Of a DNA stretch of 64,000 nt, positions 49,710-58,806 are shown piece after piece. The notes beneath the pieces were generated by a model that worked only from the letters and a program-made list of their open reading frames with translations, did not search any database and was not told the DNA's origin. Source of the DNA: Stakelama pacifica (GTDB lineage Bacteria > Pseudomonadota > Alphaproteobacteria > Sphingomonadales > Sphingomonadaceae); the NCBI RefSeq assembly GCF_004361835.1, contig NZ_SNWD01000001.1, forward strand, positions 372,001 through 436,000, read 5' to 3'. The position numbers were made by a program, and so were the translations under genes. Numbering within the stretch: the stretch's first letter is position 1; each line of letters begins with the position of its first letter.

Positions 49710-50973
49710 AGCGCAATACCTGTACCGGATCGGTGCTCGCCGCCTTGAACGCCGGATAGAGCGTCGCGAGCACACTGAACGTCAATGCCATTAATACGAT
49801 ACCAACCACTTCTACCGGGTCGGTCTTGGCGGGAAGTTCGGTCAGATAGCGCATCGAAGGGTCCCATATCTCCTGTCCGGTGACGAGACCGATCAGCTGC
49901 ACCATCCCCTGACGAAATTCGATCAGCAGGAAACCGAGTACCAGCCCGGTTCCGATGCCCAGTGCACCGATCGTGGTACCCACGGTCATGAAAATTCTGA
50001 TCAGGCTCGCCCGCGTCGCGCCCATGGTGCGCAGGATCGCGATGTCGCGCGTCTTGGCGCGTACCAGCATGATCAGCGACGAAAGGATGTTGAATACCGC
50101 CACCAGAATGATGATAGACACGACGGTAAAGGTGACCAGCCGATCGACCTTCAACGCCTCGAACAGCTGCGCGTTCATCGTTTTCCAGGTCGAAACCTGT
50201 GCTTCGTCGATATAGCGGCGGGCCAGCGGCGCGACGATCTGATCGACCTTATCGGCGTCAACCGTGTCGAGTTCGACCATGCCGATATTGTCACCCATCA
50301 GCAGCAGGGTCTGTGCATCCTGCATCGGCATGATGACGAACTGTTTGTCGTAATCATAGACGCCGACTTCGAAAATCGCGGCGACGCGATAGGAAACGAT
50401 GCGCGGTACAGTGCCGAATGGCGTCGCCGGTCCCTGCGGGCTGATCAGCGCGATTTCGCTGCCGATGTTCGCGCCGAGCGCCTGAGCAAGGCGGGAACCG
50501 ATCGCGATATTGCCACTGCCGGGGGTCAGCTGTTTCAGGCTGCCGACCTTCACATTATCGGCGATGGTCGGGTTGTTAAGAATGTCCTGCTCGCGCATCC
50601 CGCGCACCAGCACGCCCTCAACCCGGCCGGAATAGCCGGCCATCAGCGGCTGTTCGATCAGCGGGGTGGCGCTGGTGATCCCCGGTGTCCGCTTGGCCTG
50701 CGCCACGATCGCGCGCCAGTCGGGTAGCTGATTGTCATAGCCCTGAATGACGGCATGGCCGTTCAAACCGACGATCTTGTCGAACAGCTCCGCACGAAAG
50801 CCGTTCATCACGCTCATCACGACGACAAGCGCGGCGACGCCGAGCGTCACTGCGACCAGACTGATCGAGGCAACCATGAAGATAAACGCCTCGCCGCGTC
50901 CAGGTAGCAGATAGCGGCGGGCGATCATCCGCTCGTAACGCGACAATAGCATTGGTCTGAAAATTCCCGCCAT
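49702..50973 (-). CDS. lolC: lipoprotein-releasing ABC transporter permease (LolC/LolE family)
   Basis: An inner-membrane permease of 423 residues. One membrane helix near 28-52 ([31 protein letters not shown]) is followed by a large periplasmic MacB-like domain (about 55-265). Three helices follow near 275-300, 325-350 and 385-408. The coupling region [14 protein letters not shown] that contacts LolD is present. It ends with the FtsX-family [11 protein letters not shown]. The chosen start is ATG 50973; an ATG 7 codons later ([15 protein letters not shown]) is equally plausible. Confidence 0.92.
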   Translation of the reverse strand: MAGIFRPMLLSRYERMIARRYLLPGRGEAFIFMVASISLVAVTLGVAALVVVMSVMNGFRAELFDKIVGLNGHAVIQGYDNQLPDWRAIVAQAKRTPGITSATPLIEQPLMAGYSGRVEGVLVRGMREQDILNNPTIADNVKVGSLKQLTPGSGNIAIGSRLAQALGANIGSEIALISPQGPATPFGTVPRIVSYRVAAIFEVGVYDYDKQFVIMPMQDAQTLLLMGDNIGMVELDTVDADKVDQIVAPLARRYIDEAQVSTWKTMNAQLFEALKVDRLVTFTVVSIIILVAVFNILSSLIMLVRAKTRDIAILRTMGATRASLIRIFMTVGTTIGALGIGTGLVLGFLLIEFRQGMVQLIGLVTGQEIWDPSMRYLTELPAKTDPVEVVGIVLMALTFSVLATLYPAFKAASTDPVQVLRYE

Positions 50974-51130
50974 CCGTTGATCGACGCCGCTCTAGGCGTG
51001 CACGTCGCGGGTTGCAATGTGTGCTGTTGCCAAATGAACACAGGATGAAGCCATCTTCGAAGACACCCCCGAATCCGAATGACAAGCGCCCGGCAGCTGC
51101 GTAGCATTCATGTCATCGGAACACAGGCAA

Positions 51131-51260
51131 AAGGCCGTGGTTCGGGGAGGGCCGCACCGCCCCACTGGCGTCAGATCCAGTGAGAAGGCGACGGTCAACC
51201 AAGGGGGCTGACGAGCATTCGTCACGCAGACGCCCGGGTCGGAAACGGCCCGGGCGTTAT
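51131..51260 (+). ncRNA. candidate structured RNA of unknown family
   Basis: Within the 535-base gap 50974-51508 a chain of hairpins covers about 130 bases. An outer stem (TGGTT 51138-51142 with AACCA 51197-51201) encloses two hairpins. These are GGGGAGG/CCGCCCC at 51144-51163 and CACTGG/CCAGTG at 51163-51182. A TGACGA-GCAT-TCGTCA hairpin (51209-51224) follows. A 12-bp stem capped by a GAAA tetraloop (51230-51257) closes the array. That stem has a T-G pair that is a wobble on the plus strand but a mismatch on the minus strand, arguing for plus-strand RNA. No long open frame or known riboswitch core is recognised. A clear promoter and U-tract were not found, so it remains a candidate. Confidence 0.45.
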
Positions 51261-51378
51261 GCGTTGCGGGATACGCTTTCAACATTGCATATCCGTGGCG
51301 TTTCACCCCGTCGACGCAGCCGGCACGCAAGATGCCTGCCAAAATCGTCTGTTACCCGGCTCAGGCGAGATAGCGCCT

Positions 51379-51408
51379 CTTGAAACCATGGTTAACCGAA
51401 CCAAATAA
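51379..51408 (+). promoter_or_regulatory. heat-shock sigma-32 type promoter for hsp20
   Basis: CTTGAAA (51379-51385), 15 bases of spacer, then CCAAATAA (51401-51408). The -35 is a perfect match to the RpoH consensus; the -10 is an acceptable CC-plus-AT-rich form. Transcription would begin near 51415, placing the ROSE-like leader at the 5' end of the hsp20 mRNA. Confidence 0.7.
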
Positions 51409-51410
51409 AG

Positions 51411-51508
51411 GTCACGCGACGCCACATTCGGGTCGCGCCAGTTCCGGGATCGCGCAGCATGCGGATTTCCGGACGGACGTACATTTTGCTCATTGGAGGA
51501 TATGAACC
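51411..51508 (+). promoter_or_regulatory. ROSE-type RNA thermometer in the hsp20 leader
   Basis: ROSE elements hide the ribosome site of small heat-shock genes at low temperature. This leader has a first hairpin CGCGAC/GTCGCG (51415-51420 with 51432-51437). A second is formed by TCCGG/CCGGA (51443-51447 with 51469-51473). The diagnostic 3' hairpin has TTTTGCT (51484-51490), a CATT loop and the ribosome site GGAGGAT (51495-51501). The TTGCT anti-ribosome-site motif opposite GGAGGA, eight bases before the ATG of an hsp20 gene, is the family hallmark. Together with the upstream heat-shock promoter it gives both transcriptional and translational heat control. Confidence 0.85.
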
Positions 51509-51994
51509 ATGCGTCAGTTTGATTTGACCCCCTATCGTCGTTCGGCCATCGGCTTCGATCGGCTGTTCGACATGCTCGAAACCAATGCGCGTCAGGCGAC
51601 CGGCGACAATTACCCGCCGTTCAATCTGGAGCGGATTGCAGAGAATCATTATCGTATCACGATTGCGCTTGCGGGATTCTCTTCGGATGAAATCGACATT
51701 ACCGCGCATCAGAATACGCTGGTGGTTGCCGGTAAGAAGGAAGAGAAAGAGGAGGACCGGGGTCGGTTTCTCCATATCGGCATCGCCAATCGCAGTTTCG
51801 AACGCAAGTTCGAGCTGGCCGACTTTATCCGCGTTGACGGCGCCAATATGAGCGACGGCATGCTGACCATCGATCTGGTCCGCGAAGTGCCTGAAGCAAT
51901 GAAGCCGAGAAAGATCGATGTTCGTCAGGGTTCACCTGAAGCGATCGAACATCGTGAACCCGAAACGGCACCCCAGGCCGCCAACGCGGCCTGA
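51509..51994 (+). CDS. small heat-shock protein, Hsp20 family
   Basis: A 161-residue alpha-crystallin-domain chaperone that binds unfolding proteins without ATP. The N-terminus MRQFDLTPYRRSAIGFDRLFDML resembles IbpA-class proteins. The alpha-crystallin domain spans about 38-130, with FNLERIAENHYRITIALAGFSSDEIDI and NRSFERKFELADFIRVDGANMSDGMLTIDLVRE. The C-terminal tail contains KIDV, where the I-x-I oligomerisation motif normally sits, followed by a Glu/Ala-rich end. Expression is probably governed by the heat-shock promoter and ROSE leader directly upstream, and ended by the terminator at 52049. Confidence 0.95.
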   Translation: MRQFDLTPYRRSAIGFDRLFDMLETNARQATGDNYPPFNLERIAENHYRITIALAGFSSDEIDITAHQNTLVVAGKKEEKEEDRGRFLHIGIANRSFERKFELADFIRVDGANMSDGMLTIDLVREVPEAMKPRKIDVRQGSPEAIEHREPETAPQAANAA

Positions 51995-52048
51995 TCTTCA
52001 CATCGCTTGAACGCGGCGTTTTCACTCCCTTTAGCGCCGCGCCAAGGA

Positions 52049-52078
52049 GGCGCCCGGAATAGTCCGGGCGCCTTTTTC
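52049..52078 (+). terminator. intrinsic terminator of hsp20
   Basis: A perfect 9-bp GC stem (GGCGCCCGG / CCGGGCGCC), a 6-base loop AATAGT, and TTTTT directly after it. The T-run is only on the plus-strand side, so it serves hsp20 rather than the convergent pyrG gene. Confidence 0.93.
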
Positions 52079-52087
52079 CTTATACGA

Positions 52088-53722
52088 TCAGACCAGTCGG
52101 CTCTGCCGCACCGCCGCTTCGATAAAGCTGCGGAACAAAGGATGCGGATCGAAAGGTTTCGATTTCAGCTCAGGATGGAACTGCACCCCGATAAACCAGG
52201 GGTGATCGGGACGCTCGACGATTTCGGGAAGCCGCCCGTCGGGCGACATGCCGGAAAATACCAGACCGCCCTTTTCCAGAACGTCGCGATAATGGGTGTT
52301 CACTTCATAGCGATGGCGATGGCGCTCCGAAATATCCTTCGAATTATAGATTGAAGATACGACGCTGTTGCCGTCGAGCTTCGCCGGATAGGCACCAAGC
52401 CGCATCGTACCGCCAAGGTCGCCGCCGGCTTCGCGCTGCTCGACACCCTCCTGCGTCATCCATTCGGTGATCAGACCGACAATCGGTTCGGACGTTTCCC
52501 CGAATTCGGTTGAAGACGCATTTTCGATACCGCCGAGATTACGTGCGCCTTCGATACAGGCCATCTGCATGCCGAAACAGATCCCGAAATAGGGAACGTT
52601 GCGTTCGCGCGCGAAGCGAATGCTGGCGATCTTGCCTTCCGCGCCGCGTTCGCCGAACGCACCGGGCACCAGAATGGCATGACACGGCTCCAGCGCCGCA
52701 GCGACCTCGCTCTCGTCGCCCTCGAACAGTTCGGCGTCGATCCAGCGGACATTGACCTTCACCCGGTTCGCGATGCCGCCATGCACCAGCGCTTCGTTGA
52801 GCGACTTATACGCATCCTGAAGGCCGACATATTTGCCGACCACACCGATGGTCACTTCGCCTTCCGGGTTGGTCAGGCGATCGACGATATCGGTCCAGCG
52901 CGACAGGTCGGGCGAACTGCCCGGCTCCTCACCGAATGCACGCAGCACTTCGGTATCGAGGCCCTCGCCATGATATTGGAGCGGCACCGCATAGATGCTG
53001 GGCGCATCAAGCGCGGGGATAACCGCGCCTTTGGGCACGTTGCAAAACAATGCGATCTTGGCCCGCTCGCTTTCGGGAAGCGGCTGTTCGGCGCGGCAGA
53101 CCAGCACATCGGGCTGCACGCCCAGCGAGGCGAGCTCGCGCACCGAATGCTGGGTCGGCTTGGTCTTCAGCTCGCCCGCGGCCGAGATATAAGGCACCAG
53201 CGTCACATGCACGCTGATCGAATTCCCGCGGCCCAGTTCGTTACGCAGCTGACGAATCGCCTCGATGAACGGAAGCGACTCGATATCACCGACCGTCCCG
53301 CCGATTTCGCACAGAACGAAATCGAGGTCGTCGGTCTCGGCGGTGGCGAATTGCTTGATCGCATCGGTGACGTGCGGGATGACCTGCACCGTCGCGCCCA
53401 GATAATCGCCGCGCCGTTCGCGCTGAATGATCTGGCTATAGATCCGGCCCGACGTGACATTGTCCGATTGACGCGCGGAAACGCCGGTAAAGCGTTCATA
53501 ATGGCCGAGATCGAGATCGGTCTCCGCCCCGTCATCGGTGACGTACACCTCGCCATGCTGATAGGGAGACATGGTGCCGGGGTCGACGTTCAGATAGGGG
53601 TCGAATTTGCGAATCCGCACGCGATAGCCGCGCGCCTGCAGCAGCGCCGCGAGGCTTGCCGCCATAAGACCCTTGCCGAGCGAAGACACCACGCCGCCGG
53701 TGATGAAGATATACCGCGCCAT
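52088..53722 (-). CDS. pyrG: CTP synthase
   Basis: PyrG aminates UTP to CTP with ATP and glutamine. The 544-residue protein begins [22 protein letters not shown], the amidoligase nucleotide site. [16 protein letters not shown] is conserved. The C-terminal glutaminase domain carries the nucleophilic Cys in [12 protein letters not shown] and a His/Glu pair near [17 protein letters not shown]. Canonical length. It converges on hsp20 and lies 89 bases downstream of secG on the same strand. Confidence 0.97.
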   Translation of the reverse strand: MARYIFITGGVVSSLGKGLMAASLAALLQARGYRVRIRKFDPYLNVDPGTMSPYQHGEVYVTDDGAETDLDLGHYERFTGVSARQSDNVTSGRIYSQIIQRERRGDYLGATVQVIPHVTDAIKQFATAETDDLDFVLCEIGGTVGDIESLPFIEAIRQLRNELGRGNSISVHVTLVPYISAAGELKTKPTQHSVRELASLGVQPDVLVCRAEQPLPESERAKIALFCNVPKGAVIPALDAPSIYAVPLQYHGEGLDTEVLRAFGEEPGSSPDLSRWTDIVDRLTNPEGEVTIGVVGKYVGLQDAYKSLNEALVHGGIANRVKVNVRWIDAELFEGDESEVAAALEPCHAILVPGAFGERGAEGKIASIRFARERNVPYFGICFGMQMACIEGARNLGGIENASSTEFGETSEPIVGLITEWMTQEGVEQREAGGDLGGTMRLGAYPAKLDGNSVVSSIYNSKDISERHRHRYEVNTHYRDVLEKGGLVFSGMSPDGRLPEIVERPDHPWFIGVQFHPELKSKPFDPHPLFRSFIEAAVRQSRLV

Positions 53723-53811
53723 GGGGAGAATTGCCTAGCGTTCAAGATTATGGTTCGGCAAGCGCAATGATGCGCCTGCCGGCGAAAAAAAGATGAACGG
53801 TGCGAAACGCC

Positions 53812-54186
53812 TTATTGGGCGAGCGGCACCGATCCGTTGTCCTGCTGTGTTTCGGTTGCCGGAGCAGCGACATTCGTATCGCTATTGCCCGGCGCAGCCT
53901 GCAACGGCGCGCTCTGCTCAGCCGGGCTGGTCGCCAGCGAAGTGTCGATTTTCGACGACCCCCGCGTCGCCGCGACGAAAGCAAGCACGATGCTCATCGA
54001 CACGAACAAGGTCGCCAGAACCGCGGTAGCACGGGTCAGGAAATCGGCCGCGCCGCGCGCCGACATCAGGCCGCCGGGACTTCCGCCCGACGCGAGGCCG
54101 CCGCCTTCCGACTTCTGCATCAGGATGACCGTGACGAGCAGTGCCGCGATGATGGCGTGGACGACGAGAAGCGTGGTGAACAGCAT
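53812..54186 (-). CDS. secG: preprotein translocase subunit SecG
   Basis: SecG is the small accessory subunit of the SecYEG channel. In 124 residues there are two membrane helices (about 2-22 and 52-73) around the conserved loop MQKSEGGGLASGGSPGGLMSARGAADFLTRATAVLA. A low-complexity Ala/Gln/Pro/Asn tail of about 45 residues is longer than in E. coli and probably disordered. It is followed downstream by pyrG; in many proteobacteria a tRNA-Leu sits beside secG but none is visible here. Confidence 0.95.
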   Translation of the reverse strand: MLFTTLLVVHAIIAALLVTVILMQKSEGGGLASGGSPGGLMSARGAADFLTRATAVLATLFVSMSIVLAFVAATRGSSKIDTSLATSPAEQSAPLQAAPGNSDTNVAAPATETQQDNGSVPLAQ

Positions 54187-54361
54187 GGACCTTGGACAAC
54201 CGATTTAGCGAGAAAGCGGCGACATAGGCCAGGCCCGCCGCGCAATCAACCTGGGGTGGTAAACATCATGAAAACAAAAGAGACACGCGCCTGAAACCCG
54301 AAGCCTTCGCATACGTTGGACGGACGATGCCCTTATTTCCACCGGGCTTATAACGGTAAGA

Positions 54362-54733
54362 GTGATCGATGTGAATGCTTACGCGGAAAAACCGCTATCC
54401 TCGTGGATGAACACGCTTATCGGCTATGTCCGATCGGGTGAGCCCGACCTCACCAACCGCCAGATGGCGCTGTTAATGCTGGTCTATCTCGAATCCGGGC
54501 CGCATACGGTACGCGGACTCGCCCATGCGTTGAATGTTTCGAAACCTGTTGTTACGCGCGCCTTGAACAGATTAGGTGCGCTCGGCTATCTCCGCCGCCA
54601 GCGTGACGATACCGACAAGCGAAACATCTTCGTTGCGCGCACCACGAAAGGGGCAGAGTTTCTTGCAGAGTTCGGGCATTTCGTCGCCGGCGAACATATC
54701 GACGACCACCACCGCCAACGGGCAGACGCGTAG
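54362..54733 (+). CDS. MarR-like winged-helix regulator
   Basis: A 123-residue DNA-binding protein. The winged helix is LTNRQMALLMLVYLESGPHTVRGLAHALNVSKPVVTRALNRLGALGYLRRQRDDTDKRNIFVARTTKGAEFL, typical of MarR-family repressors, with a recognition helix near KPVVTRALNRL. Start GTG 54362; a GTG three codons later is possible. It overlaps the next gene, so the pair is cotranscribed. The 175-base gap upstream (54187-54361) holds its promoter but I see no operator with certainty. The ligand is unknown. Confidence 0.82.
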   Translation: MIDVNAYAEKPLSSWMNTLIGYVRSGEPDLTNRQMALLMLVYLESGPHTVRGLAHALNVSKPVVTRALNRLGALGYLRRQRDDTDKRNIFVARTTKGAEFLAEFGHFVAGEHIDDHHRQRADA

Positions 54734-55577
54734 CCGTTTCGCGCTGTCGGGTCGTTCGGCGCATATCGATTCACGTATTCAGGCGGCGCGGCGCGATCTT
54801 GCCGACGTGCGTCTGGCTGACCGTGTATTCGCACCCCATTATGCGGCACCGATCGCGCATGTCGTCACCGCGCGGGGCCCGCTTTATGCTGATAAACAAT
54901 GCAGCGACATTCTGTCCGAATGCCTGATCGGCGAACGATTCGACGTTCTGGAAATCGTTGGAGATGTCTGCTGGGGCATTAATTGCGTCGATGGCGCAGT
55001 GGGCTATATCTATCGTTCGCAACTGGGCGCAGCGGCAAAATGCCCGTTGATCGTTACTGCATTGCAGACGGCGGTTCGCGCCAAGCCAGCGACCGGCGCA
55101 GCCGCCCTCGACACCTTGCCGATGGGCACCCGGCTGCCCGCTGCCGATGCAAGCGGATGGATCCCGCTGGGCAAGGGATTCGTATCCGCTGAGGATGCTG
55201 CACCCTGCCCTGTGTCAAAGTCAGGCGATTTTGTCGCGATCGTTGAGGCGTTGCTCGGTGTGCCGTTCGTTCCGGGTGGTCGGTCGGGTGCCGGAGTTTC
55301 GCACGATGGCCTGATTTTTCTCTCGCTGATGATGGCAGGTATCGTGGCGCCGCGTTTCGCCGATCTGCAGGCGGAGTCGCTTGGCGACGAGGCGCAGGGC
55401 TCCGAACGGCGCGGCGATCTGCTGTTTTTTGATGGCCATGCTGCGATTGCGTTGGATTCGGACCATGCAATCCATTGTGACCCCGTGCGGGGTGCTGTAG
55501 TGCGCGAACCGATCGCGGGGCTGAGTGGCCCGGATCGCTTCGGACCTGTAACCGCGAGACGCAGGGTGACCGCATGA
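54663..55577 (+). CDS. NlpC/P60 (C40)-like protein lacking the catalytic cysteine
   Basis: About 304 residues from a TTG at 54663, preceded by AAGGGG; the true start is uncertain because the frame has no ATG and is open back to GTG 54576 inside the regulator gene. The N-terminal two thirds contain SH3-like strands (DVLEIVGDVCWGINCVDGAVGYIYRSQLG). The C-terminal C40 domain reads FVPGGRSGAGVSHDGLIFLSLMMAG and RRGDLLFFDGHAAIALDSDHAIHCDP. In active enzymes the first stretch is normally DCSGLVQ-like; here the cysteine position is His and the following Ser is Asp. The partner histidine is kept. It may be a non-catalytic cell-wall binder. The stop overlaps argC as ATGA. Confidence 0.8.
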   Translation: MQSSGISSPANISTTTTANGQTRSRFALSGRSAHIDSRIQAARRDLADVRLADRVFAPHYAAPIAHVVTARGPLYADKQCSDILSECLIGERFDVLEIVGDVCWGINCVDGAVGYIYRSQLGAAAKCPLIVTALQTAVRAKPATGAAALDTLPMGTRLPAADASGWIPLGKGFVSAEDAAPCPVSKSGDFVAIVEALLGVPFVPGGRSGAGVSHDGLIFLSLMMAGIVAPRFADLQAESLGDEAQGSERRGDLLFFDGHAAIALDSDHAIHCDPVRGAVVREPIAGLSGPDRFGPVTARRRVTA

Positions 55578-56515
55578 CAAAGACCGTTTTTGTTGACGGG
55601 GCCGCAGGCACGACCGGCCTCGAAATCCGGCAGCGTTTGTCCGCAAGCGACGCCTTCACGCTGGTCACGCTCGATGAAGCGCAGCGCAAGGATGCCGGTG
55701 CCCGGCGCGAGGCATTGAACGATGCCGATTTCGTCATTCTGTGCCTGCCGGACGACGCCGCCCGCGAGGCGGTAACGCTGATCGACAATCCGCGCACCCG
55801 GGTAATCGATGCGTCGAGCGCGCATCGCGTGGCGGAGGGATGGGTCTATGGCCTTCCCGAACTCGAACCGGGGCAGCAGGATCAGATCGCGGGCGCTGCA
55901 CGGGTGACCAATCCCGGCTGCTGGCCGACCGGCTTTCTGCTGCTCATCCGTCCGCTGGTTCGTGCGGGGCTGGTCCCGCACGACTGGCCACTCGTCTATG
56001 GCGGCGCATCGGGCTATTCGGGCGGCGGCAAAGCGATGATCGCAGCGTTTGAAGGCGATGGTGAGGATAAGGACCCCACCGCCTACCGCGCCTATGGCTT
56101 CGGCATGGCACATAAACATTTGCCCGAAATGCAGAAACATGCGCGGATCGCGAGCCCGCCGCTTTTCCTGCCCGCCGTGGCCCGCACCTATCGCGGTATG
56201 CTTTCCGAAATCGGCCTGCCGCTGCATGCGCTTCCCCGAAAGCCGTCAGTCGCAGCGCTCGATTCGGCGCTGCGCGATGCCTATCGCGAATGCGCGCTGG
56301 TACGCGTGACCGAGGGTGCCGAGGCAGCGCTTGTCCGCATCGAGGATGATGCCGGAACCGACCGGATCACGCTTCGCGTATCGGGCAATGGCGAAACCGG
56401 TCAGGCAAGGCTGACCGCCACCTATGACAATCTGGGCAAGGGCGCGGCTGGCGCTGCAGTGCAAAATCTGAATATCATGGCGGGGAGCGACCCCGTTTCC
56501 GGCCTGACCGTCTGA
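55574..56515 (+). CDS. argC: N-acetyl-gamma-glutamyl-phosphate reductase
   Basis: ArgC reduces N-acetylglutamyl-phosphate to the semialdehyde in arginine synthesis. The 313-residue protein is the shorter type 2 form. The NADP-binding loop VDGAAGTTGLEIRQRL starts near residue 7. The catalytic cysteine is in VTNPGCWPTGFLL, and GGASGYSGGGKAMI and a histidine in FGMAHKHLPEM are conserved. It overlaps the C40-like gene by four bases. No other arginine genes are in the window, so argC is uncoupled from its pathway operon. Confidence 0.95.
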   Translation: MTKTVFVDGAAGTTGLEIRQRLSASDAFTLVTLDEAQRKDAGARREALNDADFVILCLPDDAAREAVTLIDNPRTRVIDASSAHRVAEGWVYGLPELEPGQQDQIAGAARVTNPGCWPTGFLLLIRPLVRAGLVPHDWPLVYGGASGYSGGGKAMIAAFEGDGEDKDPTAYRAYGFGMAHKHLPEMQKHARIASPPLFLPAVARTYRGMLSEIGLPLHALPRKPSVAALDSALRDAYRECALVRVTEGAEAALVRIEDDAGTDRITLRVSGNGETGQARLTATYDNLGKGAAGAAVQNLNIMAGSDPVSGLTV

Positions 56516-56571
56516 ACGGCCCGACCGTAACCATCAGGCCGGAACCGGCCATCAGAACAAGGAGTGCAGAC

Positions 56572-58029
56572 GTGGCAAGTCCTGCCGGCAAGTTGCTTTT
56601 ATTCGGCGCCACGGGCGATCTGGCGCAGCGTATGCTGATACCCTCGCTCTATGGCCTGCATGCCGACGGATTGTTGCCGGAAGGGCTGACGATTACCGGC
56701 ACGGCGCGGTCGGACCATGACGATGCCGGATATCGCGAATTCGCGCGCGCGGCGCTGGACGAACATCTGCCGACTGATCGGAAGGATGCCGCGGCGATAG
56801 AAACGTTCCTCACCCGGCTGCACTATCAGCCGCTTGATGCTTCGACGCTGGAAGGGTTCGACGAACTCGCCGAAAAGCTGGGCGATATTTCGGGTGGTCT
56901 TGCCATCTTCCTGTCGACCGCCCCCTCGCTGTTCGGGCCGACGATCAAGGGGCTGGAGTCCGCAGGGCTCGCCGGCCCCAACGTCCGGATCGGTCTCGAA
57001 AAGCCGCTCGGCCACGATCTGCCGTCAAGCCGGGAAATCAACGATATTGTCGCCGAGGTCTTTCCCGAAGACCGCACCTTCCGCATTGACCATTATCTGG
57101 GCAAGGAAACGGTGCAGAACATCATGGCGCTGCGCTTCGGCAATGCGCTGTTCGAACCGGTCTGGAACGCGCAGGCGATCGAACATGTTCAGATCACCAT
57201 TTCGGAGACGGTCGGGCTGGAAGGCCGCGCGGATTATTATGACGGATCGGGCGCGCTGCGCGACATGGTGCAGAACCATGTCCTGCAACTGCTCGCCCTG
57301 ATCGCCATGGAGCCGCCCGCCAAGATCGACGGCACCTCAATCCGCGACGAAAAGGTCAAGGTGCTGCGCTCGCTACGCCCGATCACCTCGGAGCTTGCGC
57401 CGCAAATGACCGTCACGGGCCAATATGGCAGCGGCGCGGTCGGCGGAAAGCCGGTGGGCGCATATGACGAAGAACTGGGCCGCCCCTCCGACACCGAGAC
57501 CTTTGTCGCGCTGAAAGCCAATATCGACAATTGGCGCTGGCAGGGCGTTCCCTTCTATCTTCGCACCGGCAAGCGGCTTCCCGAACGCTATTCGGAAATC
57601 GTCATCCAGTTCAAACCGGTGCCGCATTCGATCTTTTCCGAACGCGGCGGGATTTTGCAGCCCAACACGCTGGTCATCCGCCTGCAACCGGAAGAATATG
57701 TCCGCCTGCTGGTGATGGCGAAGGAACCGGGGCTCGACCGTGAGGGCGTTCGCCTGCGCGAAGTGCCGCTTGACCTGTCGCTGACCACCGCCTTTGCCGG
57801 AGCGCGGCGCCGTATTGCATATGAGCGCTTGCTGCTCGACCTGATCGAGGGCGACCCCACGCTGTTCGTCCGCCGCGACGAAGTCGAAGCGCAATGGGGG
57901 TGGATTGATCAGATCCGCGCAGGGTGGAAAGCGAACAACATGACCCCCAAAAAATACACCTCGGGGAGCTGGGGCCCGTCGACCAGCATTGCGCTGACCG
58001 AACGCGACGGCGTGACCTGGTACGAATGA
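56572..58029 (+). CDS. zwf: glucose-6-phosphate dehydrogenase
   Basis: Zwf oxidises glucose-6-phosphate to 6-phosphogluconolactone, feeding the Entner-Doudoroff pathway. The 485-residue protein has LFGATGDLAQRMLIPSLYGL (NADP loop with the usual GxxGDL form). The active-site signature RIDHYLGKETVQNIMALRFGN follows. The GTG start at 56572 follows AAGGAG at good spacing. It heads the operon zwf-pgl-edd-glk-eda, all on the plus strand. Confidence 0.97.
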   Translation: MASPAGKLLLFGATGDLAQRMLIPSLYGLHADGLLPEGLTITGTARSDHDDAGYREFARAALDEHLPTDRKDAAAIETFLTRLHYQPLDASTLEGFDELAEKLGDISGGLAIFLSTAPSLFGPTIKGLESAGLAGPNVRIGLEKPLGHDLPSSREINDIVAEVFPEDRTFRIDHYLGKETVQNIMALRFGNALFEPVWNAQAIEHVQITISETVGLEGRADYYDGSGALRDMVQNHVLQLLALIAMEPPAKIDGTSIRDEKVKVLRSLRPITSELAPQMTVTGQYGSGAVGGKPVGAYDEELGRPSDTETFVALKANIDNWRWQGVPFYLRTGKRLPERYSEIVIQFKPVPHSIFSERGGILQPNTLVIRLQPEEYVRLLVMAKEPGLDREGVRLREVPLDLSLTTAFAGARRRIAYERLLLDLIEGDPTLFVRRDEVEAQWGWIDQIRAGWKANNMTPKKYTSGSWGPSTSIALTERDGVTWYE

Positions 58030-58097
58030 AGCGGGATACGGGATCGGCGACCGGTCCCGCCCGTTCCACAAATATTACAGCATGAGTTCAGGATTTT

Positions 58098-58802
58098 ATG
58101 ACCGAGATCGAATGGTGGGACTATGACAGCCCGTCCGAAATGGCAGAGGCCGTCGCAGGCGATGTGCGCTTCATCATCGAAAGCGCGATCGAAGCACGCG
58201 GCAGCGCGGTCATCGCGCTTCCCGGTGGCAAGACCCCTCAGCCGATTTTCGAACTGCTGGCGCAGGCGAAGCTCAACTGGCGCAAGGTGACGATCGTTCC
58301 GACCGATGACCGGCTCGTCCCCATGGGCGATCCGCTGTCGAACATCACGATGATCGGCAAGACGTTCGTGCCGCTCGGCGCCCGTGTGTTTCCGATCACC
58401 AGCGAAGCGGCGGAAGATTATAAGGCTGCAGGTCGCGCGGCTGATGCGCGGCTTCAGGATCTGCGCTGGCCGCTCGATCTGTGCCTGCTGGGCGTCGGCG
58501 GTGACGGCCATACCGCGTCGATCTTTCCCGGCCCCGACCTCGACGAAGCACTGAACGGCCCGTCGGAACGCCGGGCGCTCGGTGTCCGCCCCGATCCGCT
58601 GCCGCCCGAAGCGCCGGTCGATCGCGTCACCCTGTCGCTCGCTGCGATCAAATCGGCGGCTGCGTTGATGATCGCGTTTACCGGCGACCAGAAAAAGCAG
58701 GTTCTTGAGGCTGCGATCGAAGAGGGTGTCGGATCGCCCTACCCCATCGGCCGCGTGCTGGGCGCTGCCGAACTTCCCGTCGACATTCACTGGAGCCGTT
58801 GA
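58098..58802 (+). CDS. pgl: 6-phosphogluconolactonase
   Basis: Pgl hydrolyses 6-phosphogluconolactone. The 234-residue DevB-type protein has [17 protein letters not shown] (about 39-55), [16 protein letters not shown] and the phosphate/active-site motif [16 protein letters not shown] (about 131-146). It follows zwf by 68 bases and edd follows 4 bases later. The gap before it contains no terminator, so it is probably part of the same transcript. Confidence 0.96.
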   Translation: MTEIEWWDYDSPSEMAEAVAGDVRFIIESAIEARGSAVIALPGGKTPQPIFELLAQAKLNWRKVTIVPTDDRLVPMGDPLSNITMIGKTFVPLGARVFPITSEAAEDYKAAGRAADARLQDLRWPLDLCLLGVGGDGHTASIFPGPDLDEALNGPSERRALGVRPDPLPPEAPVDRVTLSLAAIKSAAALMIAFTGDQKKQVLEAAIEEGVGSPYPIGRVLGAAELPVDIHWSR

Positions 58803-58806
58803 AGCC

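Noticed and set aside
51131..51260. Cobalamin, SAH or c-di-GMP riboswitch, or 6S/SRP RNA
   Set aside because: None of the conserved core sequences of these families is present; the hairpin order does not fit them either.
53723..53811. T-run and small hairpin between secG and pyrG as a secG terminator
   Set aside because: The T-run precedes rather than follows the better hairpin in the minus-strand direction, so the order is wrong for an intrinsic terminator.
54187..54361. Possible tRNA-Leu beside secG
   Set aside because: No cloverleaf, no GGTTC-type T-arm sequence and no CCA-like end could be found.
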